Assembly: GCA_017303555.1 (NCBI GenBank)
Contig: JAFLCN010000024.1
Coordinates: 1-53,675, forward strand
Source of the DNA: Planctomycetota bacterium
GTDB taxonomy: Bacteria; Planctomycetota; Phycisphaerae; Phycisphaerales; UBA1924
Length of the DNA: 53,675 nucleotides
Direction of reading: 5' to 3'
Shown here piece after piece: positions 41,295 through 49,880 of this stretch (its first letter is position 1; every line of letters starts with the position of its first letter). Below the pieces are notes generated by a model. The model made no database searches. It had not been told where the DNA came from and saw only the letters and a program-made list of their open reading frames with translations. Position numbers and translations under genes: made by a program.

Positions 41295-42131
41295 CTAGCA
41301 CCCGCACGAATCTGCATCGCTGCCGTCGTGGGTCGCACACGTCTTGCGACGCATTCCCGGAACAGTTCCGTTCGATTCCGTCGGTTCGCCCGCGTCGCGG
41401 CGCTGACCACACCGGCAGCCGCTCGCGGCTTCCGCTTTGATCCCCGCCGGGAAGAGAATGCTGTTCTCTTTATGAATGTGCACGTGCGTGTCCGCCTCAA
41501 GGTCGCGCAGCAGCCCGACCATCGCCTGATACGAGCCGCACGCTCCCGGTGGCGTTGAAAAGCCGTTTGTCAATGTCCGGATCGAGTCGAGCATGCGCCC
41601 GACTTCCTCGTGGTCGTGCACCATGCAGTCGATCGGGCGCTTCACGCTCCAAGGCGGCCCGCTCAGAATCGAAGTCTTCGATTCGAGCCGGCGCAGCCAC
41701 GGAAAAAGCACCCGGTCTTCCCGGATCATGTGATCCAGCATCTCTTCGCGCAACCGGTCCACCACACGCTCGATCTCGAACAGCTCCGGATGCGCCGCGC
41801 CGTGATGCCGCGCCACCTTCGGAACCAGCACCGCCAGCCGATCAAACGCCTCACGCGCGAAGGCATGGTGCGTCGCTTCGATGTGATCGGCCAACTCGGT
41901 CATGGTCGCGGCAGTCCAGTCGCGAGCATCCCCATCGGCCGAAGCAGGCGGCTCTCGCAGCGCCCGCACAACGTCTTCAAGCTGCGCTCCCGCCGCCTCG
42001 CACGCCTGCTGCAACGTCCGCTCGCCGTGGCAGCAGAAGTCGAGACGAAACTTCTCGAACACTCCGAGGCTGCGCGGATACTTCGCCGCGATGCCGCCGA
42101 TGGACGTTTCCGAATCGATCGCCAGTGTCAT
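41295..42131 (-). CDS. ric: Iron-sulfur cluster repair di-iron protein (RIC/ScdA/YtfE)
   Basis: A 278-residue RIC protein from the ATG at 42131, which repairs Fe-S clusters damaged by nitric or oxidative stress. The ScdA N-terminal domain is present (IAAKYPRSLGVFEKFRLDFCCHGERTLQQAC). The hemerythrin-like bundle carries the di-iron ligands (DHIEATHHAFAREAF, HHGAAHPEL, EMLDHMIREDRVLFPWL, MVHDHEEVGRML, DTHVHIHKENSILFPAGI). The extra C-terminal tail has Cys pairs (SGCRCG, then DSCGC). Its stop adjoins the rrf2 region. It follows nosL in the denitrification operon. Confidence 0.92.
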   Translation of the reverse strand: MTLAIDSETSIGGIAAKYPRSLGVFEKFRLDFCCHGERTLQQACEAAGAQLEDVVRALREPPASADGDARDWTAATMTELADHIEATHHAFAREAFDRLAVLVPKVARHHGAAHPELFEIERVVDRLREEMLDHMIREDRVLFPWLRRLESKTSILSGPPWSVKRPIDCMVHDHEEVGRMLDSIRTLTNGFSTPPGACGSYQAMVGLLRDLEADTHVHIHKENSILFPAGIKAEAASGCRCGQRRDAGEPTESNGTVPGMRRKTCATHDGSDADSCGC

Positions 42132-42186
42132 TGCATGTCCTTTCAACAGGAATTGGTCCCGTACCAGACTCCACACTCGTTTCCGC

Positions 42187-42678
42187 TCATGGCGTGCGCA
42201 CCCGCTCACTCCGCCGGCGCTCCGCCCACACTTTTCTCGCCGCGACAAGGCCCGCGTAATCAACGACTTCGCCCCCGCTCCGTTCCTTCTCCGCCGTCGC
42301 TGTGCCGCGCGTTCCGAACGCGACCATGCCCGACCCCATCGGCGTCGATACCCGTTCGCCCACGCCGCACAAATACACGCACCCCGACGCCTGCATCCAT
42401 CCGCTCGTTGCGTAATCCCGCGCGTATCTCTGGTTGACCTCAAATTCCGGCCGCTCGGCTTCGTAATCGAGCATGCAACCAAGATCATCGAACAGCGCAT
42501 ACATGCGCCGACCCTTGTCTTCCACCACCAGGGCCGATCCACACCGCGATTCACTGATGATCATCCCGCACGCAGCGCACTGATCGCGCCCCAGCCGAAC
42601 CTGAGGCGGCCCCGAAAGGTCGCTCCCCCCGCAGCCCGCCAAACACCAGATCGCACACGCCATTGCCACCGTTTTCAT
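42187..42678 (-). CDS. nosL: NosL copper lipoprotein
   Basis: A 163-residue NosL, a Cu(I)-binding outer-membrane or periplasmic lipoprotein that supplies copper for the NosZ site. The lipobox LAGC (residue about 15) follows MKTVAMACAIWC. The metal-binding motif DQCAACGMIISES with CGSALV matches NosL. The ATG overlaps the nosY stop by 4 nt. The C-terminus is Arg/Glu-rich. Confidence 0.93.
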   Translation of the reverse strand: MKTVAMACAIWCLAGCGGSDLSGPPQVRLGRDQCAACGMIISESRCGSALVVEDKGRRMYALFDDLGCMLDYEAERPEFEVNQRYARDYATSGWMQASGCVYLCGVGERVSTPMGSGMVAFGTRGTATAEKERSGGEVVDYAGLVAARKVWAERRRSERVRTP

Positions 42679-43568
42679 ATCGGTGACCTCCGTGACAAAG
42701 TCACCGCTGCCGCAGCCAGAGGCACAACGATCCACGCAAGCAGGCACCCCGCAAAGAGCGCGTGCAGCCACTTGCCGTATTCCTCGGTGGCGTACAAGCC
42801 CGCCGGCCCAAGCACATCGAGCGACGCATCCGCAGCGTGGAGCGACCACATCTTGAAGACCTGCAGCGGATTCATCACGCTGAGCGCAAAAAGCTGCTCA
42901 ATCCGCATCCGCAGCGCCATCGCGCCCGCCATCAGCCCAAGGTCGCTCACGAACACCAGCGTCAGCCACGCAAACACCGCCGTACCCACCGCAACCGATG
43001 CGCGCCCCGCCAGTGTCGAGATCAGTACGCCGCAGCTCAACATCGCCAGCGCAAGACCAAACGACAAACCCGCGAGCCACAACACCGCTGCCGGATCGGT
43101 CCCCATCCCCTTCCACGCAAGCACCCCGGCGCACGCACCAAGACCAAGGCAGATGCACGACAAGAGCGCGCCCGCCAACCCAAGGTACTTCCCGAGCAGC
43201 ACTTCCAGCCGCGAAACCGGCTGCGCAAGCAAATACTGAAGCATGCCTCGCTCGCGGTCCGACGCGATTGCGCCGGCGCCCGCCGTCAGCGCCATCAGCG
43301 GCACAACCAGCAACACCAGATTGATCATCCCCGCCGTCGTCCGCCCAAAGCTCGCCAAGCCCGATCCGCCCGTCGCCGTCGCCGAGACAAGCGAGATCGC
43401 CAGCCCCAGCCCCGCAAACGCCAGCGTGTACAGCACAAACCACCTCGCGCGCACCGCATCGCGCAGTTCACGTCCCGAGATGGTCATCACGTTCCGCGCA
43501 AGTCCCGGCGGCACCCGCTCCGCACCGCTCGTAACTTGAATCCCCGAGTGAATCGCTGCAGCAATCAT
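42675..43568 (-). CDS. nosY: NosY ABC transporter permease
   Basis: A 297-residue membrane subunit with six or seven helices, for example FVLYTLAFAGLGLAISLVSA and IVPLAAAAVTLS at the end. It works with NosD and NosF in maturing the NosZ copper sulfide cluster. The DRERGMLQYLLAQPVSRLEVLLGKYLGL segment is the NosY cytoplasmic coupling region. Chained by 4-nt overlaps to nosF and nosL. The first 35 residues are longer than usual; a downstream ATG (MTISGRELRDAVRARW) may be the true start. Confidence 0.92.
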   Translation of the reverse strand: MIAAAIHSGIQVTSGAERVPPGLARNVMTISGRELRDAVRARWFVLYTLAFAGLGLAISLVSATATGGSGLASFGRTTAGMINLVLLVVPLMALTAGAGAIASDRERGMLQYLLAQPVSRLEVLLGKYLGLAGALLSCICLGLGACAGVLAWKGMGTDPAAVLWLAGLSFGLALAMLSCGVLISTLAGRASVAVGTAVFAWLTLVFVSDLGLMAGAMALRMRIEQLFALSVMNPLQVFKMWSLHAADASLDVLGPAGLYATEEYGKWLHALFAGCLLAWIVVPLAAAAVTLSRRSPI

Positions 43569-44461
43569 GCGTGCTCCTTTCGTCCATGCGCTGTTCCGTG
43601 TCCGCCCTCACGCAGCAACTCAAAGTCATCGACCGGCACGCCCGCTTCTGCAAGCAGCCGGAACGGGGCCGCCTTGCGCGCCGCATCCACACCGACCAGC
43701 ACTCCCACACCGTTCAACGTCGGAACAAGCCCTCCCGCACGCAGCTCCGCCATCGCACGCTCCCGCGCCGCGGCGGGAATCACAAGATGAACAACCGTGC
43801 CTGCCCCAAGAGCCGAAGCAAACTCAAACGGGCTCTGCACCCTTTCAAGCTTGCCCTTCTCCAGCACAGCCACCCGCTTCGCAAGCGAAGCGACTTCCTC
43901 CACCCGGTGCGACGCGAACAACATCGTCCGCCCCGAACCGGATAAGCCCGCTAAGAGCGAGACAAACTCCTCGCGACCGCACGCATCCAGACTCGCCGTC
44001 ACTTCATCCAGGATCAAAACCGGCGGGTCGCCCAGCATCGCAATCGCTAGCGCGAGCCGTTGTTTCATCCCACCGGACAGTTCGCGGATCCGCTTGGCCT
44101 CATGCCCGCTCAGCCCAACTCCGCCCAGCACCGCATCCAGCGCAGGCACACCCAGCCCCTTCAACTTCGAGAAAAACACCACCGCCTCCGACACCCGCAG
44201 TTCGTCATAAAAACTCAGTTCCTGCGGCACATACCCGATCAGCATCCGCGCCCGCTTCCCTCGACTCCCCACATCGTGCCCGCCCACGCAGATCCGGCCT
44301 TCAAAGGAAATCAAACCGAGCACGCAGCGAATCAGCGTCGTCTTCCCCGCACCGTTCAATCCCCACAGCGCCACGCTGTCGCCCGTCCCGACATCAAGAC
44401 ACACATCGCTCACCGCCCGCCCGCGCCCGAATCGCTTGGTTACATGCTCGATGCTGATCAT
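43565..44461 (-). CDS. nosF: NosF ABC transporter ATPase
   Basis: A 298-residue ATPase for the NosDFY system. Walker A is GLNGAGKTTL (about residue 38), the Q-loop is GYVPQELSFYDELRV, the signature is LSGGMKQRLALAIAM and the Walker B region reads LILDEVTASLDA. Val and Ala stand where Pro and Gly are common (DEPTSGLD), but the catalytic Glu is kept. It is chained by 4-nt overlaps on both sides. Confidence 0.93.
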   Translation of the reverse strand: MISIEHVTKRFGRGRAVSDVCLDVGTGDSVALWGLNGAGKTTLIRCVLGLISFEGRICVGGHDVGSRGKRARMLIGYVPQELSFYDELRVSEAVVFFSKLKGLGVPALDAVLGGVGLSGHEAKRIRELSGGMKQRLALAIAMLGDPPVLILDEVTASLDACGREEFVSLLAGLSGSGRTMLFASHRVEEVASLAKRVAVLEKGKLERVQSPFEFASALGAGTVVHLVIPAAARERAMAELRAGGLVPTLNGVGVLVGVDAARKAAPFRLLAEAGVPVDDFELLREGGHGTAHGRKEHA

Positions 44462-45870
44462 GGCCCACCGTCCTTTCGCGCCGCCCGCAGCACGCCCCCG
44501 CCGATCGCTAGCAAACCGAATGCTGTCGCAGCCAGCGTCATAGATCGCACGCCGCTCTCCGCCTTCGCAAACCCGATCTCAACCGGCCTCATCCGCGGCA
44601 CCTCATCCTCAAACTTCGCCTCGGGCCTCACCGCCGGTACCGCCCGGCCCACAAACTCGATCGCCTGCTGCGCGGGGCTGAACAGAAACAGCCGCATCTC
44701 CGGATTGCGCTCGGTCATGCTCTCAAACAGCGTCCGCGACTCGTGTACAAAGTCGCCGATGCCGTCCGCATCGCGGTCGTATCCGGTGTAGTCGCTCCAA
44801 AAATTGCCGCGCTCGCCCTTCCAGAACCGGTTCCCAGTCAACGCGCCCCGCCCGGACACCGCGACCTGGTCGATATTGTCGATGAAGTTGTTGTCGGTAA
44901 ATTCATTCCCCCGCGCCGAGGGCAAAAATGTCACGCCGATGTCGTTGAACGCAAAGATGTTCCGCGTGAACACACCCGGCTGTTTCGTCGTGAACGGCGA
45001 GCCATCGAGGTAGACGCCCACCCGGTTCCCCGTGATCAGGTTCTCGCGCACGCTGAAGCGATCCGCCTCTTTCAGCCCGATCCCGTACCCGCTCGGCCCT
45101 CGGTTTCTCACCAGCCGGTTCCGCGTGATCTCCACGCCCGCGCTGTACATCAAATAGATCCCGACCGAGTTCCCGCTCAGCGTGTTGTCCTCGATCACCA
45201 CATCATCACTGAACATCAGGTGCAGCCCGTAGCGGCAGTCGTCCGATCGGTTCCCCCGCACCTTAATGCCCGACGAATACCACAGAATCGCATCGCGCCC
45301 ATCGTGCAGCACGTTGTTCTCGATCACGCCCCGGTCCGAACGCCACAGCCGCAGCCCATCCCCGCGCCGGGCGATATCAAGCGCCTTGCCCCCGATGCGA
45401 TTGCCCCGCACAACGCAGTCGGGCGCGCTCCGAAGATCAATCCCGAACAGCACATCCTCGAGCACGTTGTCCTCTATCGTCGCCCGCCCCGCAAGCACAC
45501 GGATGGCCGCGTTCTCCTGCTCAAGGTCGATCCCCGTGTTCCGCACCGTAAACCCGCGAAACGTCACTCCCTCCGCTGCGATCTCCACGATGTCGCCGCT
45601 TCCCGCTCCATCAATGATCGCCCCCGGCCGCCCGATCAGCGTCAACGGCTTGTCGATGCGAAGATGCTCGTGATACACGCCCGCGCCGATCTCGATGACG
45701 GCACCCGCCTGCGCTGCCGCGATCCGCGCGCTCAGAGCGCCGGCGAGCGTCGATTGCCGGGAAGCGAAGGTCCTTGCCGGAGCTTCGTGATCCAGGCTTG
45801 CCGGTGTATCGCCCGCCCGTGCGAGCCACGCGCCGCCGCAAACCAGAATGGCCCCGATCACGCGGTTCAC
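44458..45870 (-). CDS. nosD: NosD periplasmic copper-processing protein
   Basis: A 470-residue right-handed beta-helix protein that assists copper insertion into NosZ. An N-terminal signal (VIGAILVCGGAWLARA) is followed by parallel beta-helix repeats with recurring GN/EN motifs (VEDVLFG, VVRGNRIGG, GVIENNVLHDG, VVIEDNTLSGN, RENLITGN). The conserved NosD ending NFWSDYTGYDRDADGIGD precedes a C-terminal helix. The start is GTG at 45870, sharing GTGA with the stop of the upstream membrane gene. Confidence 0.93.
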   Translation of the reverse strand: MNRVIGAILVCGGAWLARAGDTPASLDHEAPARTFASRQSTLAGALSARIAAAQAGAVIEIGAGVYHEHLRIDKPLTLIGRPGAIIDGAGSGDIVEIAAEGVTFRGFTVRNTGIDLEQENAAIRVLAGRATIEDNVLEDVLFGIDLRSAPDCVVRGNRIGGKALDIARRGDGLRLWRSDRGVIENNVLHDGRDAILWYSSGIKVRGNRSDDCRYGLHLMFSDDVVIEDNTLSGNSVGIYLMYSAGVEITRNRLVRNRGPSGYGIGLKEADRFSVRENLITGNRVGVYLDGSPFTTKQPGVFTRNIFAFNDIGVTFLPSARGNEFTDNNFIDNIDQVAVSGRGALTGNRFWKGERGNFWSDYTGYDRDADGIGDFVHESRTLFESMTERNPEMRLFLFSPAQQAIEFVGRAVPAVRPEAKFEDEVPRMRPVEIGFAKAESGVRSMTLAATAFGLLAIGGGVLRAARKDGGP

Positions 45871-46541
45871 GCTGCTGCCTCCTGCAGGGCGCCACGTGCC
45901 CGCTCCATCAGCGGCTTGTACGCCCGCCGGTGGAACACAAACCCCGCGATCGTGAGCACAGCACACCCGACCGCGAGCCAGAATCCCGTTCCCATCTCGG
46001 CATAGGTCTTGAACTGACCGATGCCCCCTTCTCCAATCACCGTCGGCACGAACGGCTTCACCGAAGCCGAAAGCGGCGCGCCCGGATCAAGGTTGAGCCC
46101 AAACGTCCGCATCCAGAAGTACAGGTCCGCGACGAACACGATCGGAAACGCAATCGCCGGCAGCGCGAGCAGCACCGCCCACTTGCTGTGCACAAAGGCG
46201 GCGCCCTCGACCAGCAGAAACATCGCAACCACCATCCACACGCCCGCCGCCCGCTCAAAGGCCGCCGCCTCGCCCAGCGAGCGCATCCCGATGTAGTGAT
46301 TCAGCCCGTCGATCTCGCGCACATCTCCGGTCAGATGATTCACATACGCCGTCAGAAATAGGCCCTTTGGATACTGCGGTGCCTCCAGCTCCATGTGCCA
46401 GTACGGCAGAAAAATGGAGACCAGCAGCAGCACCCTCGCCACCATGAACAGCACAGTCGGAGTCGCATACCGAAGCCGATGCGCACGCAGCTCTTCCACC
46501 GGGATGCGCGGCCCGACGATCGCTTCAAGCACTCTGCACAT
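45867..46541 (-). CDS. nosB: NosB-like membrane protein of clade II nos cluster
   Basis: A 224-residue protein from the ATG at 46541 (GGAGG 7 nt upstream) with four or five helices: TVLFMVARVLLLVSIFLPYW, GVWMVVAMFLLVEGAAFV, WAVLLALPAIAFPIVFVADLYFWM and WLAVGCAVLTIAGFVF. Its position directly after nosZ, and its size, match NosB, found in clusters with Sec-exported (clade II) NosZ; exact function is unknown. It overlaps nosD by 4 nt. Assignment rests on position and topology rather than on a distinctive motif. Confidence 0.75.
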   Translation of the reverse strand: MCRVLEAIVGPRIPVEELRAHRLRYATPTVLFMVARVLLLVSIFLPYWHMELEAPQYPKGLFLTAYVNHLTGDVREIDGLNHYIGMRSLGEAAAFERAAGVWMVVAMFLLVEGAAFVHSKWAVLLALPAIAFPIVFVADLYFWMRTFGLNLDPGAPLSASVKPFVPTVIGEGGIGQFKTYAEMGTGFWLAVGCAVLTIAGFVFHRRAYKPLMERARGALQEAAA

Positions 46542-46631
46542 GACAAGCCTCCGGTCGAAACCGCCCACACGAAACAGACCGTGAAAGTCCCGCGCCGGGC
46601 TTTCGCTCCGCGCGGAAAAGTGGCGTCGATC

Positions 46632-48719
46632 TCAGCGTCGCGCGTCAGACACCGAGTCGGCCTTGGGCTTCACGTGCAGATACCCCATCATCTCGAGGTG
46701 CAGCGCCGAGCAGAACTCGGTGCAATAGAACGGATACGTCCCCGGCTTGTCCGCCACGAACGTCACCTCTTCAAACTCGCCCGGCTCGAGCGACAGATTG
46801 ATGTTGTACGCGCCGATGCAGAATCCGTGCGTCGCATCCTGCGTCGTCTCCGCCGCCACGATCCGCCACGTCACGATGTCGCCCTCGTTCACCTCGACGT
46901 GCTCCGGACTGAAGTGGCTCCGGATCGCGATCGACTTCACCAGCACCTTGTTCCCGTCGCGCGTCACACCCTCCTCACCCTTCTTTGGCGCACGCGGATC
47001 CAGCGACTGCGTGTGGCTGTTCCAGCCCACTTCCGGATACACCGGCCAGCTCTTCAGCTTGTCCGCTTTGATCATCTGGCAGTAGTGGGGCTCGCCCACG
47101 CCCACCGGCATGTCGTACAGCACCGGCATCGCCGTCCCCGGCGCCGCAATATCCACCAACTGGAAGTTCTGAGGCAGCAAAGGTCCCGTGCACAAGAACC
47201 GGTCCACCGACCACTTGTTCATCGCGATCAGGTAGTTCCCATCCGGGCTGACCGTGTCGCCCTCCGCCGCCGAAAGGTGCCCGATGTTGTACTGCACCGG
47301 GGTCTTGGTGACGAGTTTCCACGGCTGTTCCGAGTGCAGCTTCGCGAAGTCGCCTCCCAGGCTCCAACGCGCGACCGCCGAATCCAGAAACAGCGACGTG
47401 TACGCATATCCCTTGTTGTCAAACTGCGTGTGCAGCGGCCCAAGACCCAGTTCAACCTGCGCTTCCATCACCGCATCAAAGTCCAGGATCGGAACGCCGT
47501 AGGTGTCCTTGCCGCTGTACTTCTTCTCCGCGATTGCCTTCTTGACCTTGTCGATCGAATACACCGTCACATGCGGGTCGAGTTTGCCGGCCACCACCAT
47601 GAATTTGCCGTCGGGCGTCACATCCACGCCGTGCGGGCTTTTCGGTTCGGGCGCAAAGTACAGCAATCCCTCCGTGATACTGGTCTCGAGCCCGATCACC
47701 GGAAAGCCGTTGATCTTGGTCGCCTTCCCCGCCTTGAACATCTCCTCGGCTTTCTTCCAGTCCACAATGTGCAGGTAGTCCATGTCCCGCTTGCTCACGC
47801 CCGCCTCAAACGGCGGATTCCCCTTCTCGATCCCTCCGGTCGCGAGCTCGGTGTTGAACGAGTTGACGAAGAAGTACCCGTCGCTCGCCAGTTTCCCGGC
47901 GTCGGCAAGATCCTGCCAGTACGGAGGCAACTCCAGCGCAAACGAGTTCGCCTCGTCGATCCGCCCCTTCTCCCGGTCAAACTTCCACATCGTCACCATG
48001 CCGCGATACGACTTCTGATAGTCCTCCGGCAGCGCGTACCCGTACCCCAGCACCGTCCCGTACTGCCCACCCTCGATGATGTAGTCGGTGTTCGGCGTCA
48101 CAAACGATGCGCCGTGATCGCTGATCGTCAGCGGGTTCTTGACGATCTGTTTCGTTTCCCAGTCCCGTAGGTCGATCACCGCGACCCGCGCGTTCGCCTT
48201 GTCCCCGATGAATAGAAACTGCCCGTCGTAATCACCTTTCGTCTCCGACAACGCCGGATGATGCGTGTCGCCCCAGGCATTCAGCGTCCCCTTGAACTTC
48301 AGCCGCTCGATCACCGGGTCGTCCTTGCCCGCAAACCCGTACCCCTGCCACGATTCAGGCGTGAACACCGCGATCGAGCGCAGTAGCCGCATGCTTGGCA
48401 CGCCGATCGCAAACACCTGCCCGCTCTGCCCGCCCGAACTGAACAGCACGTACTCATCGTGCCGCCCGCTGGGCGTGTACGTCTTCGCCGCCGCCAGAAG
48501 ATCGTCCACGTTCAGCTTGCGTTCGTTCGCGATCTTCGTCAGTTGCGCCACCTGATCCGGCGCGAGCTCCACGGCCTTGGCTTCCTGCGCCGCTCCACGC
48601 CGACGCCGACCCTCCTGCTGTGCGCCCGCCGGCATCGCCAGCCCGCCCAAGATGGTCCCCGCCGCCAGCATCGCAACCACCGCTCCGCGCTTCCCGCCCT
48701 TCCGCTCATTCGTTCTCAT
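46632..48719 (-). CDS. nosZ: Nitrous oxide reductase, Sec-type (clade II)
   Basis: A 695-residue periplasmic enzyme that reduces N2O to N2. The leader has Lys/Arg then AVVAMLAAGTILGGLAMPAGA with cleavage near AGA-QQ and no twin-arginine motif, so export should be by Sec, as in clade II. The seven-bladed propeller carries CuZ His (GDTHHPALSETKGDYDGQFLF, ISDHGASFV, DPHVTVYS and others). The C-terminal cupredoxin has the CuA motif CTEFCSALHLEMM (Cys666, Cys670, His674, Met677). It is the second gene of the operon, 69 nt after the cytochrome. Confidence 0.96.
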   Translation of the reverse strand: MRTNERKGGKRGAVVAMLAAGTILGGLAMPAGAQQEGRRRRGAAQEAKAVELAPDQVAQLTKIANERKLNVDDLLAAAKTYTPSGRHDEYVLFSSGGQSGQVFAIGVPSMRLLRSIAVFTPESWQGYGFAGKDDPVIERLKFKGTLNAWGDTHHPALSETKGDYDGQFLFIGDKANARVAVIDLRDWETKQIVKNPLTISDHGASFVTPNTDYIIEGGQYGTVLGYGYALPEDYQKSYRGMVTMWKFDREKGRIDEANSFALELPPYWQDLADAGKLASDGYFFVNSFNTELATGGIEKGNPPFEAGVSKRDMDYLHIVDWKKAEEMFKAGKATKINGFPVIGLETSITEGLLYFAPEPKSPHGVDVTPDGKFMVVAGKLDPHVTVYSIDKVKKAIAEKKYSGKDTYGVPILDFDAVMEAQVELGLGPLHTQFDNKGYAYTSLFLDSAVARWSLGGDFAKLHSEQPWKLVTKTPVQYNIGHLSAAEGDTVSPDGNYLIAMNKWSVDRFLCTGPLLPQNFQLVDIAAPGTAMPVLYDMPVGVGEPHYCQMIKADKLKSWPVYPEVGWNSHTQSLDPRAPKKGEEGVTRDGNKVLVKSIAIRSHFSPEHVEVNEGDIVTWRIVAAETTQDATHGFCIGAYNINLSLEPGEFEEVTFVADKPGTYPFYCTEFCSALHLEMMGYLHVKPKADSVSDARR

Positions 48720-48788
48720 GTTCCGTTCTCCAAGTTGAAAGAGACGCGAGCCGCTCGTTCGCGGGCGACCTGGCCCCGTTGATTCCGC

Positions 48789-49718
48789 TCATTTCGACGC
48801 CGACTTCTTCTCCTGCAGCGTCCGCACATACGAGATCACGTCCAGCAAGTCGTCATCGCTCAACGCCGGGTTGCCCCCCTTCGGCGGCATCCCCACGCCA
48901 GTCGTGTTCTTCGGATCGCTCGGATCGCGCCCCTTCTTCAAGAACGCAAGCAACCCGTCGTCGTTCAGGCTCTGCACAAACTCATTGCCCTTCAGCGCCT
49001 TGCCGTTCCCCGCGATCCCCACGCCGCCAGCTCCGTGACAGGCGATGCACGTCGAATTGAAAATCGTCGTGCCGTGCGCGATGTAACCGGCCAGTTCCGC
49101 ATCGCCCCCCGCCGCGGCAAGCGCCTTCTCCTTGTCCTGTTCTGTCGGCGCCGGCGTCCGCACGATCGGCGCAGGCAATTCCGGCATCCGCCGAGGATCC
49201 TGCAGCCCGCGCAGAAACACCACCACATCCCGCAGATCCGCATCCGTCAGATCGGTTCGCCCCGCTCGCGCCGGCATGGCAACCGGCTTCGCGTCCGGAC
49301 GTCCAACAGTGATGAACTCAAACAAACCCGCATCGTCCTTCGAAGCAACAAACGGACTCTGCGTGAGGTCCCTTCCAAGCCCCTGCACGCCCTTTCCGTC
49401 CGCCCCGTGACACAAAATGCACGCGGACAAAAACACGTCACGCCCATGCGCCGCGCTCTCAACCGGCACAATCGCCAACGCCGGCGCTTCGATCACCCGC
49501 GCCCACGCCCGCGCCTCGTGCTCTTTCGCCAGCCGCACGCTCTCGATCGCCCACCACGCATCGCGCGAAACCTTCGCCCCGACAGCAAAGAAAGGCACGC
49601 TCAACGCCGCGGCAACTGCACACGCAAGCCCCACTTGTCGCAGCCCGCATTCGTCGGGCTGCCACCCATTCGCCTCACGAGCCCCATCCGGCACTCCCGC
49701 TTTGTGTTGAACAGTCAT
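48789..49718 (-). CDS. Dihaem cytochrome c, first gene of nos operon
   Basis: A 309-residue protein with one N-terminal helix (GLACAVAAALSVPFFAVGA, about residues 30-48), likely an anchor, and two CxxCH haem sites (CILCH at 100-104, CIACH at 224-228). Distal Met are probable in VAMPARAG and GVGMPPKGGNP, each followed by a helix (DLRDVVVFLRGL, DLLDVISYVRTL). It could pass electrons from quinol-linked carriers to NosZ. From the ATG at 49718 it starts the minus-strand operon; the palindromes 49749-49776 lie upstream. Confidence 0.9.
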   Translation of the reverse strand: MTVQHKAGVPDGAREANGWQPDECGLRQVGLACAVAAALSVPFFAVGAKVSRDAWWAIESVRLAKEHEARAWARVIEAPALAIVPVESAAHGRDVFLSACILCHGADGKGVQGLGRDLTQSPFVASKDDAGLFEFITVGRPDAKPVAMPARAGRTDLTDADLRDVVVFLRGLQDPRRMPELPAPIVRTPAPTEQDKEKALAAAGGDAELAGYIAHGTTIFNSTCIACHGAGGVGIAGNGKALKGNEFVQSLNDDGLLAFLKKGRDPSDPKNTTGVGMPPKGGNPALSDDDLLDVISYVRTLQEKKSASK

Positions 49719-49748
49719 CGAAAGGCTCCGAACAGGGACAGATCGCCC

Positions 49749-49776
49749 ATATCTAGATATCAGGATAAATATATCC
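49749..49776. promoter_or_regulatory. Palindromes upstream of the nos operon
   Basis: Two adjacent AT-rich palindromes in otherwise GC-rich sequence: ATATCTAGATAT (49749-49760) and GGATA-AATA-TATCC (49763-49776), 30-58 nt before the cytochrome start. The second shares a GGATA half-site with the repeat near rrf2. Likely operators; the AT-rich core may also contain the -10. Confidence 0.55.
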
Positions 49777-49880
49777 AGAATGAAGCCCCGGTTCAACTTT
49801 CCAGGCCAAAAAACAGCGAAATAGTCCGTGGCCGGCCCGCGGTCGTACGAACGAAAGCCTTCAAAACAGGTCAGGGTCGC

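Noticed and set aside
46395..48170. 591-residue plus-strand open frame
   Set aside because: Antisense to nosZ and nosB, Arg/His/Leu-rich composition without motifs, while nosZ is unmistakable.
40631..49776. tRNA-Ser as the attachment site of a nos genomic island
   Set aside because: No integrase gene and no copy of the tRNA 3' end was found at the other edge near 49.8 kb.
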